Source: Syntrophomonadaceae bacterium (GTDB lineage Bacteria > Bacillota_D > Dethiobacteria > DTU022 > PWGO01). Taken from it: a DNA stretch of 29,456 nucleotides. Of this stretch, positions 15,463 through 22,679 are shown piece after piece. Made by a program: the position numbers and the translations under genes. The notes under the pieces are model-generated. The model was not told where the DNA came from, searched no databases, and saw only the letters and a program-made list of their open reading frames with translations. The stretch is from the NCBI GenBank assembly GCA_003554535.1, contig PWGT01000155.1, positions 1 to 29,456 on the forward strand. The letters are read 5' to 3'. How positions within the stretch are numbered: position 1 is the stretch's first letter; each line of letters begins with the position of its first letter.

Positions 15463-16308
15463 CTATTTCTCTCCTTCCCATTCTATTGGTCCAATGTATG
15501 GCGGCCATTGGGGCCTCACACCACTGGTATCAGTACAATCATGAGTTTCGCAGGGTTCCGGCGCAGGGCAAAATCCATACTCGGGAACCAGCAATTGTAC
15601 CATTGCTGTCAATTTGAATACCATTAACTTATTCACACAGCAAATTATTTCAGCTTTCCCGGCAGGGAAGCATTTTACGCATTCCAAAAATATTTCGCAC
15701 TGAACCGCAAACTCTTTTTCCCTAATCCTCTCGCTCATAACCACAGTTTGCTTGTAAAAGAAGGGCTGGCTCACAAACTTGGAGGTAGACTTTTGATCTT
15801 CGTATAAAAGGTGCACCCGGTAATAAAAAGAAACTTGAGCCCGGTTACTTCCGGGTAATTTCTTGCACACTATAGGATATACTTCATCATCGAGAAGTTC
15901 CACTTCCCTGCAGGATACGCTTGTTATATCTCCCTTGGCTATGGAGGAAAGATCAATCTTATGTTCATTCATCTTGATTTCCTGGCATGATTCGTAGACC
16001 TTATCCGTCTTGATACAAGCTATATCTGGTGGAGGGTCGGGAATGGGGGGCTTTATCTCAAACATCTTTAACACCAGTTCCAGCTTGGTTTGAAGAATGA
16101 TCTGTTTCTTGATGACGCTTTTCATAATCTGGTTAACTGAATTTTGAAGTTCAATAACTTCCCCCAGGTTTGCGGGAGTAGTTTTCACATTTTGAATTTT
16201 TTCGGCTTCCGCATTGATAAGGTGCCCCAGCGCATACTCTTCCACGGCAATTGAATCTAACAGTTTTAAAATAAGTTGCGCAAAATTTAAATGGCTTTTT
16301 TCTGTCAT
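15463..16308 (-). CDS. Paralogue 4 of the SIALEEAALA-module family, with cysteine-rich C-terminal domain
   Basis: 281 residues. The N-terminal module is more divergent (LLDSIAVEEYALGHLINAEA, then KKQIILQTKLELVLKMF). A proline hinge (IKPPIPDPPPD, about 90-100) leads to a domain of about 150 residues with alternating beta segments and many cysteines (ACIKTDKVYESC, VSCREV, IVCKK, CEIFLECVKC, IICCVNK). A Pro/Cys-rich tail (FCPAPEPCETHDC) follows. The beta pattern and Cys content recall spore-coat type proteins, but I cannot name the domain. The ATG at 16308 follows GGGAGGAAC. It is the first gene of the minus-strand pair with paralogue 3. No signal peptide, consistent with assembly from the mother-cell cytoplasm if it is a coat protein, which is an inference. 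Confidence 0.8.
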   Translation of the reverse strand: MTEKSHLNFAQLILKLLDSIAVEEYALGHLINAEAEKIQNVKTTPANLGEVIELQNSVNQIMKSVIKKQIILQTKLELVLKMFEIKPPIPDPPPDIACIKTDKVYESCQEIKMNEHKIDLSSIAKGDITSVSCREVELLDDEVYPIVCKKLPGSNRAQVSFYYRVHLLYEDQKSTSKFVSQPFFYKQTVVMSERIREKEFAVQCEIFLECVKCFPAGKAEIICCVNKLMVFKLTAMVQLLVPEYGFCPAPEPCETHDCTDTSGVRPQWPPYIGPIEWEGEK

Positions 16309-16463
16309 AAATGTTCCTCCCTACCCTTAATAAATATGAAGCTGAAGTGAGAATAATACAGAAAATTTGCCATTAAATCTGCCTCTGCCATCAAGTTTTC
16401 CGCCTGCTGCCGTGGCTTAGCAAATTCAAATAATTTGCACTGCTTCCATTAAATTAGTTATCT

Positions 16464-17831
16464 TTACTGCTCGACTGCCGCCTGCAAAACGTTTATTGCT
16501 ACCGGCGCTGCCACCCTGCTTCCAGAGCCGCCGTTTTCAATGATCACCACAAAAGCAAGGGGATAATCGTCGCGGTCCATATATCCGGCATACCAGGCAT
16601 GAGGTCGTCTGTCGCCTCCTACTTCTGCCGTGCCGGATTTGGCACATATATTTAAGTGACTGTAGTATTCCGTGCCGAAATAACTCTGGAAGTTATTTCT
16701 CATCATTTGTTCCAGCTCACTGGCTGTGTGCCGGGAATAAACCCTGCTCCTGTTGAAAACGCTCCCCACCAGGGAGCTGAACAACCCCTCATTTTGCAAA
16801 AGTGTGGGCTCAATCATCACCCCATCATTTGCTATGGCCCCCATCAAGGCCATAAAGTTCAAGGGATTTGCAGTATTGGTATATTGCCCAATCCCCGCCC
16901 AGGCCAGGTCGGCTCCCTTAGCATCAGAAGTATCAACCATCCCCGTAGCAGTAGGGATTCCATTAACCTTCAGCGCCGAATTGAAACCCGCAGAATTTGC
17001 ATATCTCTGAATAGTTCCTGCTCCGAGCTCCAAGGAAATTTCCGCAAAAGCCACATTACAAGAATTTGCAAGAGCCTGCTCAAAGTTAATTTCCCCACAT
17101 AAGGAATGACAGGTGATAACATCATCGCCTACTTGTTTGATCTGTTCACAATGAAAACGCTTTTCTTCTATATCTTCTATGTTTTCAATGGCAGCAGCAG
17201 TAGTCACCATTTTGAAAATTGACCCTGGGGTATATGTAGCTGATAGGAAGCGGTTAATATAAGCACCGTCAAGTTCTTCCCCATCTCCGGCAGAAGCAGG
17301 CGGATTTACCGGGTCAAAAGAAGGGGAACTAACCATGCACAGGATTTCACCGGTTTCATAATTATAAACCCCCACCGCTCCCCTGCGCCCGGCCAATTGC
17401 CGGTGCGCCACTGCAGACAAGCTGGCATCTAAAGTCATGGTTATATCCTCACCGGGAAGGGTAGAATCATCTATATTAAATAATCCATTGACTAAATTCC
17501 ATCCGCTCAACCGGGGCCTAAAAGCAACCTGGGCACCGGTAGCTACGTTATCCTCCATATCGCCAGTAGCATGCATGAGGGCGGTTCTTACCTCGGGGTT
17601 TTGATGAAATTGCCTGCTTTGCCCATCAAAATTTACCAGGATATCCCCGGAACGATCATATATTGTTGCCGAAGAGGCAAACTCGCCGTCAGCATATATA
17701 TGCCTGTTGGTGGGGAAGTGAGCCCAGCTGGATGCACTGGTAAAATAATTGAATACAAACAGAGCCATCCCCCCCACCAGGACAAAGGCAATCACCAGGA
17801 GCACTAAGGAACGACTTAACATCAGCTTCAT
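16464..17831 (-). CDS. Class B penicillin-binding protein (peptidoglycan transpeptidase)
   Basis: 455 residues. A single N-terminal membrane anchor (about 8-30) precedes a short dimerisation region and a transpeptidase domain with all three catalytic motifs: SIFK (204-207, within YTPGSIFKM), SCN (257-259) and KSGT (398-401). It crosslinks peptidoglycan on the outer face of the membrane and is a beta-lactam target. The short N-terminal part is like mycobacterial PbpA and the partner PBPs of SEDS proteins rather than full-size PBP2 or SpoVD. ATG at 17831 with GAGGG upstream. It lies 66 bases after the FHA-FtsW/RodA gene, its likely glycosyltransferase partner. Division, elongation or spore-cortex use cannot be separated from sequence alone. 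Confidence 0.92.
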   Translation of the reverse strand: MKLMLSRSLVLLVIAFVLVGGMALFVFNYFTSASSWAHFPTNRHIYADGEFASSATIYDRSGDILVNFDGQSRQFHQNPEVRTALMHATGDMEDNVATGAQVAFRPRLSGWNLVNGLFNIDDSTLPGEDITMTLDASLSAVAHRQLAGRRGAVGVYNYETGEILCMVSSPSFDPVNPPASAGDGEELDGAYINRFLSATYTPGSIFKMVTTAAAIENIEDIEEKRFHCEQIKQVGDDVITCHSLCGEINFEQALANSCNVAFAEISLELGAGTIQRYANSAGFNSALKVNGIPTATGMVDTSDAKGADLAWAGIGQYTNTANPLNFMALMGAIANDGVMIEPTLLQNEGLFSSLVGSVFNRSRVYSRHTASELEQMMRNNFQSYFGTEYYSHLNICAKSGTAEVGGDRRPHAWYAGYMDRDDYPLAFVVIIENGGSGSRVAAPVAINVLQAAVEQ

Positions 17832-17897
17832 TTTAATAACCCTCTTTACTATAGAATTTAGTTTGCCACCCTCTGTATATCCCTCTGAATATAGTTT

Positions 17898-19658
17898 CTA
17901 AGCTCGAAACCGATTATCGGCAGATTTTATTAAAGCCAAAAGCCCCCAGGAAGCAATCATGGAAGATCCACCCCTGGAGATAAACGGCACCGTAATCCCC
18001 GTCAGCGGCAGGAGATCTACTGAGCCCAGAACATTCAAAGCAGTTTGGATTAAAATTATTGAAGCCGCCCCGCAAGCGGCTATTGCATAAAAAGACGAAC
18101 GGGTATTTTGGGTTAATAAGAGAGAATAAACCCCACAAAAAGCTATAATCAATATAGAGACAACTGCCACCAGCAATCCCCATTCTTCACTTAATACGCC
18201 AAACACAAGGTCTGTATCAGCAGCGGGAACATATGATAGATTCCCATTACCTCCTCCTGTGCCCAACAGACCACCACTGGCCACGGCTATCATGGTCTGA
18301 GTTTGCTGGTAACCCACAGAAAAAGCATGGTCCCAGACATTTCCCCACACAGCAAAGCGAGAAGCAACGTACGGCATTAGAAAAGAGGCGGCTATAACTC
18401 CAAATAATGCTCCTGAACTTGCCAGAGCAATTGTTCGCCAGTCACCCGAACGCATAAAAGCAATCACCATAAAAGCTCCAAAAAATACTACCACAGTCCC
18501 CAGGTCTCTCATTAACACGAAAGACACAATACAAATTCCCGCAAAACCTATGAATGCGGTCATATTGCGGGTAGTTAATAGTCTGTCCAAAGTAGCCGCC
18601 CCCGAAAGGACAAAAGCTATTTTTACAAATTCCGAAGGTTGAAAAGAGATAATTCCCAAGTCTATCCAGCGCTGGGCCCCAAAATGGATTTCCCCGATAG
18701 CCAAAGTCAATACCAGCAGAACCAAGGCTATTCCCATAAAAACCTTTTTCAATTTGTCCGCTCGTTGCAGATCTTCAATTGCATATATAACTCCTGCATA
18801 AACCCCCATACCTACAATTATGGAAATAGTTTGCACAAAAAGCGCAGCAGGTGCCCCAGAAGCTATAACTAGCAAGCTTAAGCCACTAAGAAAAAGGCAC
18901 AGTAATTCTAATTCCACGTGTTTTTTTGTTCGCCCATACAAAAAAACAAAAAAGGCACATTCAGCCAAAATAAAAAGAATAAACGCCTGCAAAATCCCTG
19001 ATTCCAGATCAAATCCGGTTGCAAGCCAAACTTGAAAGGCAGATAGCACTTGAAAAATTAAAATTAAAAAGAAAGTTAGTTCCGGCTTAATCCATTTGCC
19101 GGCTGCAGCATATTTTTTTAAGAAATCTTTAGGGGCTGTCCTGGAGGCCCGGGTAGAAGGTTCCTGTTTCAGCTTAGCAGTTGTTTTCAAGCCACCTATG
19201 GAAACTTCGTCTCCACTTTCCACTGGCGCAAAATTATCCACCTTTTTTCCGTTAACTTCTACCCCATTTTTGGAGCCCAAATCATAGATAAAAACATTCC
19301 CTCTGCGGAATATTAACACAGCGTGATTTCTGGAAATAAAAGGGTAATTTAAAACCACATCCGAAGAATTGCTGCGCCCAATTGAGTTCTCCCAGTGATT
19401 CAGAGGAATCCTGGTTCCATCTTTCAAAGTGAGGTATCCCCATATTACGCTATGCCTGCTACCCCAGAGGAGAGGTAAAATACACCGCCAGGCTATAATT
19501 ATGGCCAATACGGGAAAAACCAGGCGAACAACCAGGGTATACCATTCCCAATTTAAGTCCAGGCCTTGTAAAGCTTCTCCCATGAATTCAGCTAATTCCG
19601 AAAGTTTTAAAACACCCCAATCCCAGATTAGCTCGAGATTCTCTCCAATACTTTCCAT
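17898..19658 (-). CDS. FHA domain fused to FtsW/RodA/SpoVE (SEDS) glycosyltransferase
   Basis: 586 residues. In order: a membrane segment (about 42-66); an FHA phosphothreonine-binding domain (about 73-162) with GRSNSSD (94-100), SRNHA (109-113) and DLGSKNG (126-132); a linker; then about ten membrane helices of a SEDS peptidoglycan polymerase. The latter includes FGAQRWIDLGIISFQPSEFVKI, the family's signature region, and the C-terminal LPLTGITVPFISRGGSS motif. Typical FtsW/RodA are 370-420 residues, so the FHA unit and its anchor are additional. In Actinobacteria separate FHA proteins sit beside rodA and pbpA and link them to Ser/Thr kinase signalling; here the link is covalent. ATG at 19658 after GAGGG. 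Operon with the class B PBP. Confidence 0.93.
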   Translation of the reverse strand: MESIGENLELIWDWGVLKLSELAEFMGEALQGLDLNWEWYTLVVRLVFPVLAIIIAWRCILPLLWGSRHSVIWGYLTLKDGTRIPLNHWENSIGRSNSSDVVLNYPFISRNHAVLIFRRGNVFIYDLGSKNGVEVNGKKVDNFAPVESGDEVSIGGLKTTAKLKQEPSTRASRTAPKDFLKKYAAAGKWIKPELTFFLILIFQVLSAFQVWLATGFDLESGILQAFILFILAECAFFVFLYGRTKKHVELELLCLFLSGLSLLVIASGAPAALFVQTISIIVGMGVYAGVIYAIEDLQRADKLKKVFMGIALVLLVLTLAIGEIHFGAQRWIDLGIISFQPSEFVKIAFVLSGAATLDRLLTTRNMTAFIGFAGICIVSFVLMRDLGTVVVFFGAFMVIAFMRSGDWRTIALASSGALFGVIAASFLMPYVASRFAVWGNVWDHAFSVGYQQTQTMIAVASGGLLGTGGGNGNLSYVPAADTDLVFGVLSEEWGLLVAVVSILIIAFCGVYSLLLTQNTRSSFYAIAACGAASIILIQTALNVLGSVDLLPLTGITVPFISRGGSSMIASWGLLALIKSADNRFRA

Positions 19659-19774
19659 TGTATTCCCTCATAATCAATTTACTTGGCAAACATTTGTGCC
19701 ATACTATATTATCCAATTCTGAAGAATTTTGCAACTACCGAAAGATTTTACTCATAGAAGATTTTATTCAAAGT

Positions 19775-19804
19775 ATTATAGTTGATGTATTACAGTTGAT
19801 ACAA
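19775..19804 (-). promoter_or_regulatory. Candidate promoter of the FHA-FtsW/PBP operon
   Basis: On the minus strand TTGTAT (19799-19804) and TATAAT (19775-19780) are 18 bases apart. The -10 is perfect and the -35 matches four of six. It lies about 117 bases upstream of the ftsW-like start and directly downstream of a hairpin with a T-run. Confidence 0.45.
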
Positions 19805-19831
19805 AAAATCCCGGGTCTAAATTCACCCGGG
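19801..19831 (-). terminator. Hairpin with T-run upstream of the FHA-FtsW operon
   Basis: CCCGGGT (19810-19816) and ACCCGGG (19825-19831) form a stem with an 8-base loop. On the minus strand it is followed by ATTTTTTG, which overlaps the -35 hexamer of the candidate promoter. It may insulate the operon from minus-strand read-through. It would be an attenuator if a promoter lies further upstream. Confidence 0.5.
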
Positions 19832-20170
19832 GTAAAAAAACAGGAGTATGAAGTCAAAAAAACAAAAAAATAAAAGGCTGAAGATAACCTTTCTCCCTGT
19901 CCATTGTATAAGTAATTATAACATAAAAATTAAAATTTGTCCACAGTAAATTGTTTTTTAAAGTTATTTACATGTATATAACTCAAATCCCCCCAAATAA
20001 ACTAATTTCCAGTTTGATTTATATATTCTGGTGATGTATTTTTATGAGTGGAAACATTAGCTAACCAGAAATTATATTATAAATAACCTTATAACTAAAA
20101 ACGCGCTTTTGTTTAAAAAAAACTTTTATTTTAAAAAACCCAGTTAGCTTGGGAGGAGGTAACAAAATAT
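19832..20170. other. AT-rich intergenic region without a gene
   Basis: Very AT-rich, with long A and T runs and no ORF of note. The last 20 bases hold the GGGAGGAGG ribosome binding site of the following gene. Several TATA-like hexamers occur (for example near 20076-20085), but none has a good -35 at the right distance. Confidence 0.5.
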
Positions 20171-20536
20171 ATGGCCAGGCCTAAAAAACCGGAAAGCGAA
20201 AAGAAAAAAGAAAGATTAACAGTATACTTAACTAAAGGCGAAGCGGAAAAATTAAATATGTTGTCCAAAAGCTTTCAGCTTGAAAAAACAAAAATAATAA
20301 CCAAGGCCCTGGATTATTATCTTAAATCCCTGGAAAACCCTCCAGAGCAGCTAAGCCAGAGCAAAATAACCAGTTTAATGGATTCGGACACTGAACGAGT
20401 TAATGGTTACGTCTGCTCCAAAGGCCATTCCTTTTGGGTTGAATTCGAATGGCCTCACATTCCTCAAGCATGTCCAGCATGCGGCAGCAGCGAGCTAAAC
20501 AAAACCTGGATCGGCACAGTAACCAAAGGCTTTTAG
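20171..20536 (+). CDS. Ribbon-helix-helix protein with C-terminal zinc ribbon
   Basis: 121 residues. A basic N-terminus (MARPKKPESEKKKE) leads into a ribbon-helix-helix DNA-binding unit (about 14-52): a short strand ERLTVYLT, then two helices KGEAEKLNMLSKSF and EKTKIITKALDYYLKSL. The C-terminal part carries Cys82, His86, Cys101 and Cys104 (C-x3-H ... CPAC), a likely zinc ribbon, before a final TWIGTVTKGF. This pairing is unusual: RHH proteins of this size normally are antitoxin-like or plasmid regulators without a zinc site. No toxin gene is adjacent. The ATG follows GGGAGGAGG. The stop codon TAG (20534-20536) directly meets a REP palindrome. Probably a transcriptional regulator; its target is unknown. 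Confidence 0.75.
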   Translation: MARPKKPESEKKKERLTVYLTKGEAEKLNMLSKSFQLEKTKIITKALDYYLKSLENPPEQLSQSKITSLMDSDTERVNGYVCSKGHSFWVEFEWPHIPQACPACGSSELNKTWIGTVTKGF

Positions 20537-20563
20537 GGACGCGGGGACAGGTCCCTTGTCCCA
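20536..20563 (+). repeat. REP-like nested palindrome, copy 2
   Basis: This REP copy starts at the last base of the RHH gene's stop codon. With copy 3 it forms a head-to-tail doublet with a 6-base spacer (GAAAAC), the same arrangement as copies 4 and 5. Confidence 0.85.
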
Positions 20564-20569
20564 GAAAAC

Positions 20570-20598
20570 TGGGACGCAGGGACAGGTCCCTTGTCCCA
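20570..20598 (+). repeat. REP-like nested palindrome, copy 3
   Basis: Second member of the doublet with copy 2. It has one base change (GCAGGG for GCGGGG) in the inner arm. The sequence that follows is the duplicated 3' end of the permease gene. Confidence 0.85.
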
Positions 20599-20607
20599 GA
20601 AACTCAT

Positions 20608-20724
20608 TTAACCTAATAATTGCAAAATATACCCATTTAAAAGAGATATGGCTATCACGCTCACTACATAGCCCACAATAAATTTCCTATAGAATAGTGC
20701 ATTTAATAAAATTATTCCATTTAT
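20608..20724 (-). pseudogene. Detached 3' fragment of the ArsP-like permease gene
   Basis: The segment reads as the last 38 codons of the permease at 22680-23855, from the INGIILLNALF segment to the terminal YILQLLG and stop, in an open frame with two residue changes (Asn to Tyr, Thr to Asn). It has no start codon of its own, no ribosome binding site and no upstream part. The bases match the functional gene from the REP doublet through to 20724, then diverge abruptly. It is thus a copied or left-over tail, not a gene. From 20725 to 20846 I see nothing recognisable apart from a GC-rich spot near 20758-20775. Confidence 0.9.
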
Positions 20725-20846
20725 AGAAACCTATCAGGAAGTGAAGCATGGGAAACCCACCCGCGCGCGTCCCTATCGCCCCTCTAACACCAAAATATCA
20801 GATCCAGCCTTAAACTTGCTTTTTAGCCCTTAAGCGAAAAAATCAT

Positions 20847-21410
20847 TTACTTTTTTATTTTCAGGACTGACCGAAATAGCTTATCTGTTAGATTTTGCAA
20901 ATCATGGCGAAATACATATGCTCCATAAAAAACCAAGATAGAAACCAGGGCACCGACCATTACGTCAGATAAATAATGCACGCCCACATAAACCCGGGAC
21001 AAAGAAACAATTAAGGCTCCGACAAAAACAACATAACCCAACCGCTTGTTTATTAAAAACACCATAGCTGCAATGGCAAAACTGGCAGCTGCATGATTGC
21101 TGGGAAAAGAATTTTCATAAGAATGGTAAATTAAGGAGCTAAAATCCTCCAATGCGCTGAATGGTCTCTCCCGGCTAACTAATTCCCTTATAAGTAAATT
21201 GATCAATAAAGCCAGAGGCAATATTACTAAACCATAAAAATCTTTTCCTGAATAATTTGAAACTGCCTTAACCCCCATAAAACCAACCAACACCAGAAAA
21301 ACAACTGCAAAAAAGTAGGATGAATAATCCGCAATGAAAATAAATAATTCGTCAAGGTAAGCATTTTTCCCATGCAATTCCCCTATCAGTTCCGTTATAT
21401 ATTTATCCAT
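20847..21410 (-). CDS. PAP2-superfamily membrane phosphatase (undecaprenyl-diphosphatase-like)
   Basis: 187 residues with about five membrane helices. The three PAP2 motifs are present: RELVSRERP (75-83, conserved Arg82-Pro83, with Arg in place of the first Lys), PSNH (103-106, usually PSGH; the catalytic His is intact) and SRVYVGVHYLSDV (138-150, with Arg139 and His145). Such BcrC/YodM-type enzymes remove phosphate from undecaprenyl diphosphate or lipid phosphates at the outer face of the membrane, recycling the carrier for cell-wall synthesis. ATG at 21410, with a weak GGGAATGAG site. It is divergent from the DUF523 gene, and nothing suggests an operon. The lipid substrate is not certain. 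Confidence 0.85.
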   Translation of the reverse strand: MDKYITELIGELHGKNAYLDELFIFIADYSSYFFAVVFLVLVGFMGVKAVSNYSGKDFYGLVILPLALLINLLIRELVSRERPFSALEDFSSLIYHSYENSFPSNHAAASFAIAAMVFLINKRLGYVVFVGALIVSLSRVYVGVHYLSDVMVGALVSILVFYGAYVFRHDLQNLTDKLFRSVLKIKK

Positions 21411-21475
21411 GTTTAACTCATTCCCTTTTGAATATATAATGTTTAAAATTAAATGCTTTAAAAAAAGGCTAAAGC

Positions 21476-21493
21476 CATTATTTTAAAATAATG
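21476..21493. promoter_or_regulatory. 18-bp perfect AT-rich palindrome, possible operator
   Basis: CATTATTTTAAAATAATG reads the same on both strands. It lies 20 bases upstream of the -35 box of the DUF523 gene, in the region shared with the divergent PAP2 gene. A regulator-binding site is possible, but AT-rich palindromes arise easily by chance. Confidence 0.4.
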
Positions 21494-21512
21494 ATAACAA
21501 ATTTATTGCTCG

Positions 21513-21541
21513 TTGACAGCTACATATTATTTAGATATCCT
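21513..21541 (+). promoter_or_regulatory. Candidate promoter of the DUF523-DUF1722 gene
   Basis: TTGACA (21513-21518), a perfect -35, and TATCCT (21536-21541), four of six for -10, are separated by 17 bases. The expected transcript start is about 50 bases before the start codon. Confidence 0.55.
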
Positions 21542-21600
21542 CTCCTTAAACCACAATCAAGTTTTATTTAATCCTCATAGCTTAAACGAAGGTGAAACAA

Positions 21601-22554
21601 ATGAGTTCTAAAATCAAAGTAGGAGTTAGTTCTTGCCTTTTAGGAAATCCTGTTCGTTTCAACAGTAGCCATAAGAAAGATCGTTATCTTACAGAAACCC
21701 TAAGTAACTATTTTCAATTTGTCCCGGTGTGTCCGGAAGTTGAATGCGGTCTTCCTACTCCCCGGGAGGCCCTACGCCTGGTAGGAGAAATAGAAAACCC
21801 TCGTCTAAAAACCACCCAAACTGATATTGACTATACAGAGCATATGAATAACTATGCCTCTCAAAGAGTAAGGGAATTGGCCGAAGAAAATCTATGTGGA
21901 TTTATCTTTAAGAGTGATTCTCCAAGTTGTGGCCTTTATCGAGTAAAGGTCTACCATTATTCTGGTAAATCTGCAGTAAAAAAAGGACGTGGGCTATTTG
22001 CAGCCGCCATGGCAGAAAATTTTGCTCTTTTACCCTTTGAAGAAGAAGGCAGGCTAAATGATGCATATTTGCGCGAAAACTTTATTGAACGCCTTTTTAG
22101 CTATAAGCGGTGGAAAGATTTTTTAGAATCTTCGCCTAACTACAAAAAACTGGTAGATTTTCATACCCGAGAAAAACTTTTTATCATGGCTCACAGCCCT
22201 TCCCATTATTCGACAATGGGCAAGTTAGTCTCTTCGGGGAAACATTTGCCCCATGAACAGCTTTTATCTGACTATGAAAACCTTTATATGGAAGCCCTTT
22301 CTTACTTCTCCACTGTGAAAAAAAACACCAATGTCCTGCAAAGGATTATGGGGTATTTTAAACCTTATATCACCAGTGATGAAAAAGCTGAACTCCTGGA
22401 ACTAATTCAAGATTATCGCAATTGTTTAGTTCCTCTCACCGTGCCTTTAACTTTAATAAATCATTATGTGCGAAAATACGAAATCAACTATCTGCAAAAA
22501 CAGGTTTATCTTTCACCTCATCCATCTGAATTAATGCTGAGGAATCATGTGTAG
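21601..22554 (+). CDS. DUF523 (TudS-like) - DUF1722 (YbgA-like) two-domain protein
   Basis: 317 residues. The N-terminal DUF523 domain (about 5-150) has the three cysteines that bind a [4Fe-4S] cluster in thiouracil desulfurase TudS: Cys12 (SSCLLG), Cys44 (PVCPEVECG, which also has Cys49) and Cys110 (SDSPSCG). TudS enzymes remove sulfur from thiouracil-type bases. The C-terminal DUF1722 domain (about 185-300), with REKLFIMAHSP and LLSDYENLY, is of unknown role. The two domains are often fused in bacteria. The ATG at 21601 lies six bases after AAGGTG; the in-frame GTG at 21592 is adjacent to that site and is not chosen. A REP doublet follows its stop. The desulfurase activity is inferred from the family. 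Confidence 0.88.
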   Translation: MSSKIKVGVSSCLLGNPVRFNSSHKKDRYLTETLSNYFQFVPVCPEVECGLPTPREALRLVGEIENPRLKTTQTDIDYTEHMNNYASQRVRELAEENLCGFIFKSDSPSCGLYRVKVYHYSGKSAVKKGRGLFAAAMAENFALLPFEEEGRLNDAYLRENFIERLFSYKRWKDFLESSPNYKKLVDFHTREKLFIMAHSPSHYSTMGKLVSSGKHLPHEQLLSDYENLYMEALSYFSTVKKNTNVLQRIMGYFKPYITSDEKAELLELIQDYRNCLVPLTVPLTLINHYVRKYEINYLQKQVYLSPHPSELMLRNHV

Positions 22555-22597
22555 GTCAATTAACCTCTTGATACACAATCATGCTTTGCTTTTCGCG

Positions 22598-22635
22598 TGG
22601 GACGCGGGGGACGCGGGGACAGGTTCATTGTCCCA
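22598..22635 (+). repeat. REP-like nested palindrome, copy 4 (with partial internal duplication)
   Basis: The first arm is doubled (TGGGACGCGGGGG directly before ACGCGGGGAC), making this copy 38 bases long. It differs from the others at three bases near its second arm (GGTTCATTGTCCCA). First of the doublet downstream of the DUF523 gene. Confidence 0.8.
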
Positions 22636-22641
22636 CAAAAC

Positions 22642-22670
22642 TGGGACGCGGGGACAGGTCCCTTGTCCCA
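22642..22670 (+). repeat. REP-like nested palindrome, copy 5
   Basis: A full consensus copy, nine bases beyond the stop codon of the permease gene and downstream of the DUF523 gene. The two genes converge on this doublet. Confidence 0.88.
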
Positions 22671-22679
22671 GAAACTCAT

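Noticed and set aside
20171..20536. RHH protein as antitoxin of a toxin-antitoxin pair
   Set aside because: No toxin-like gene lies on either side; the C-terminal zinc site does not fit the common antitoxin design.
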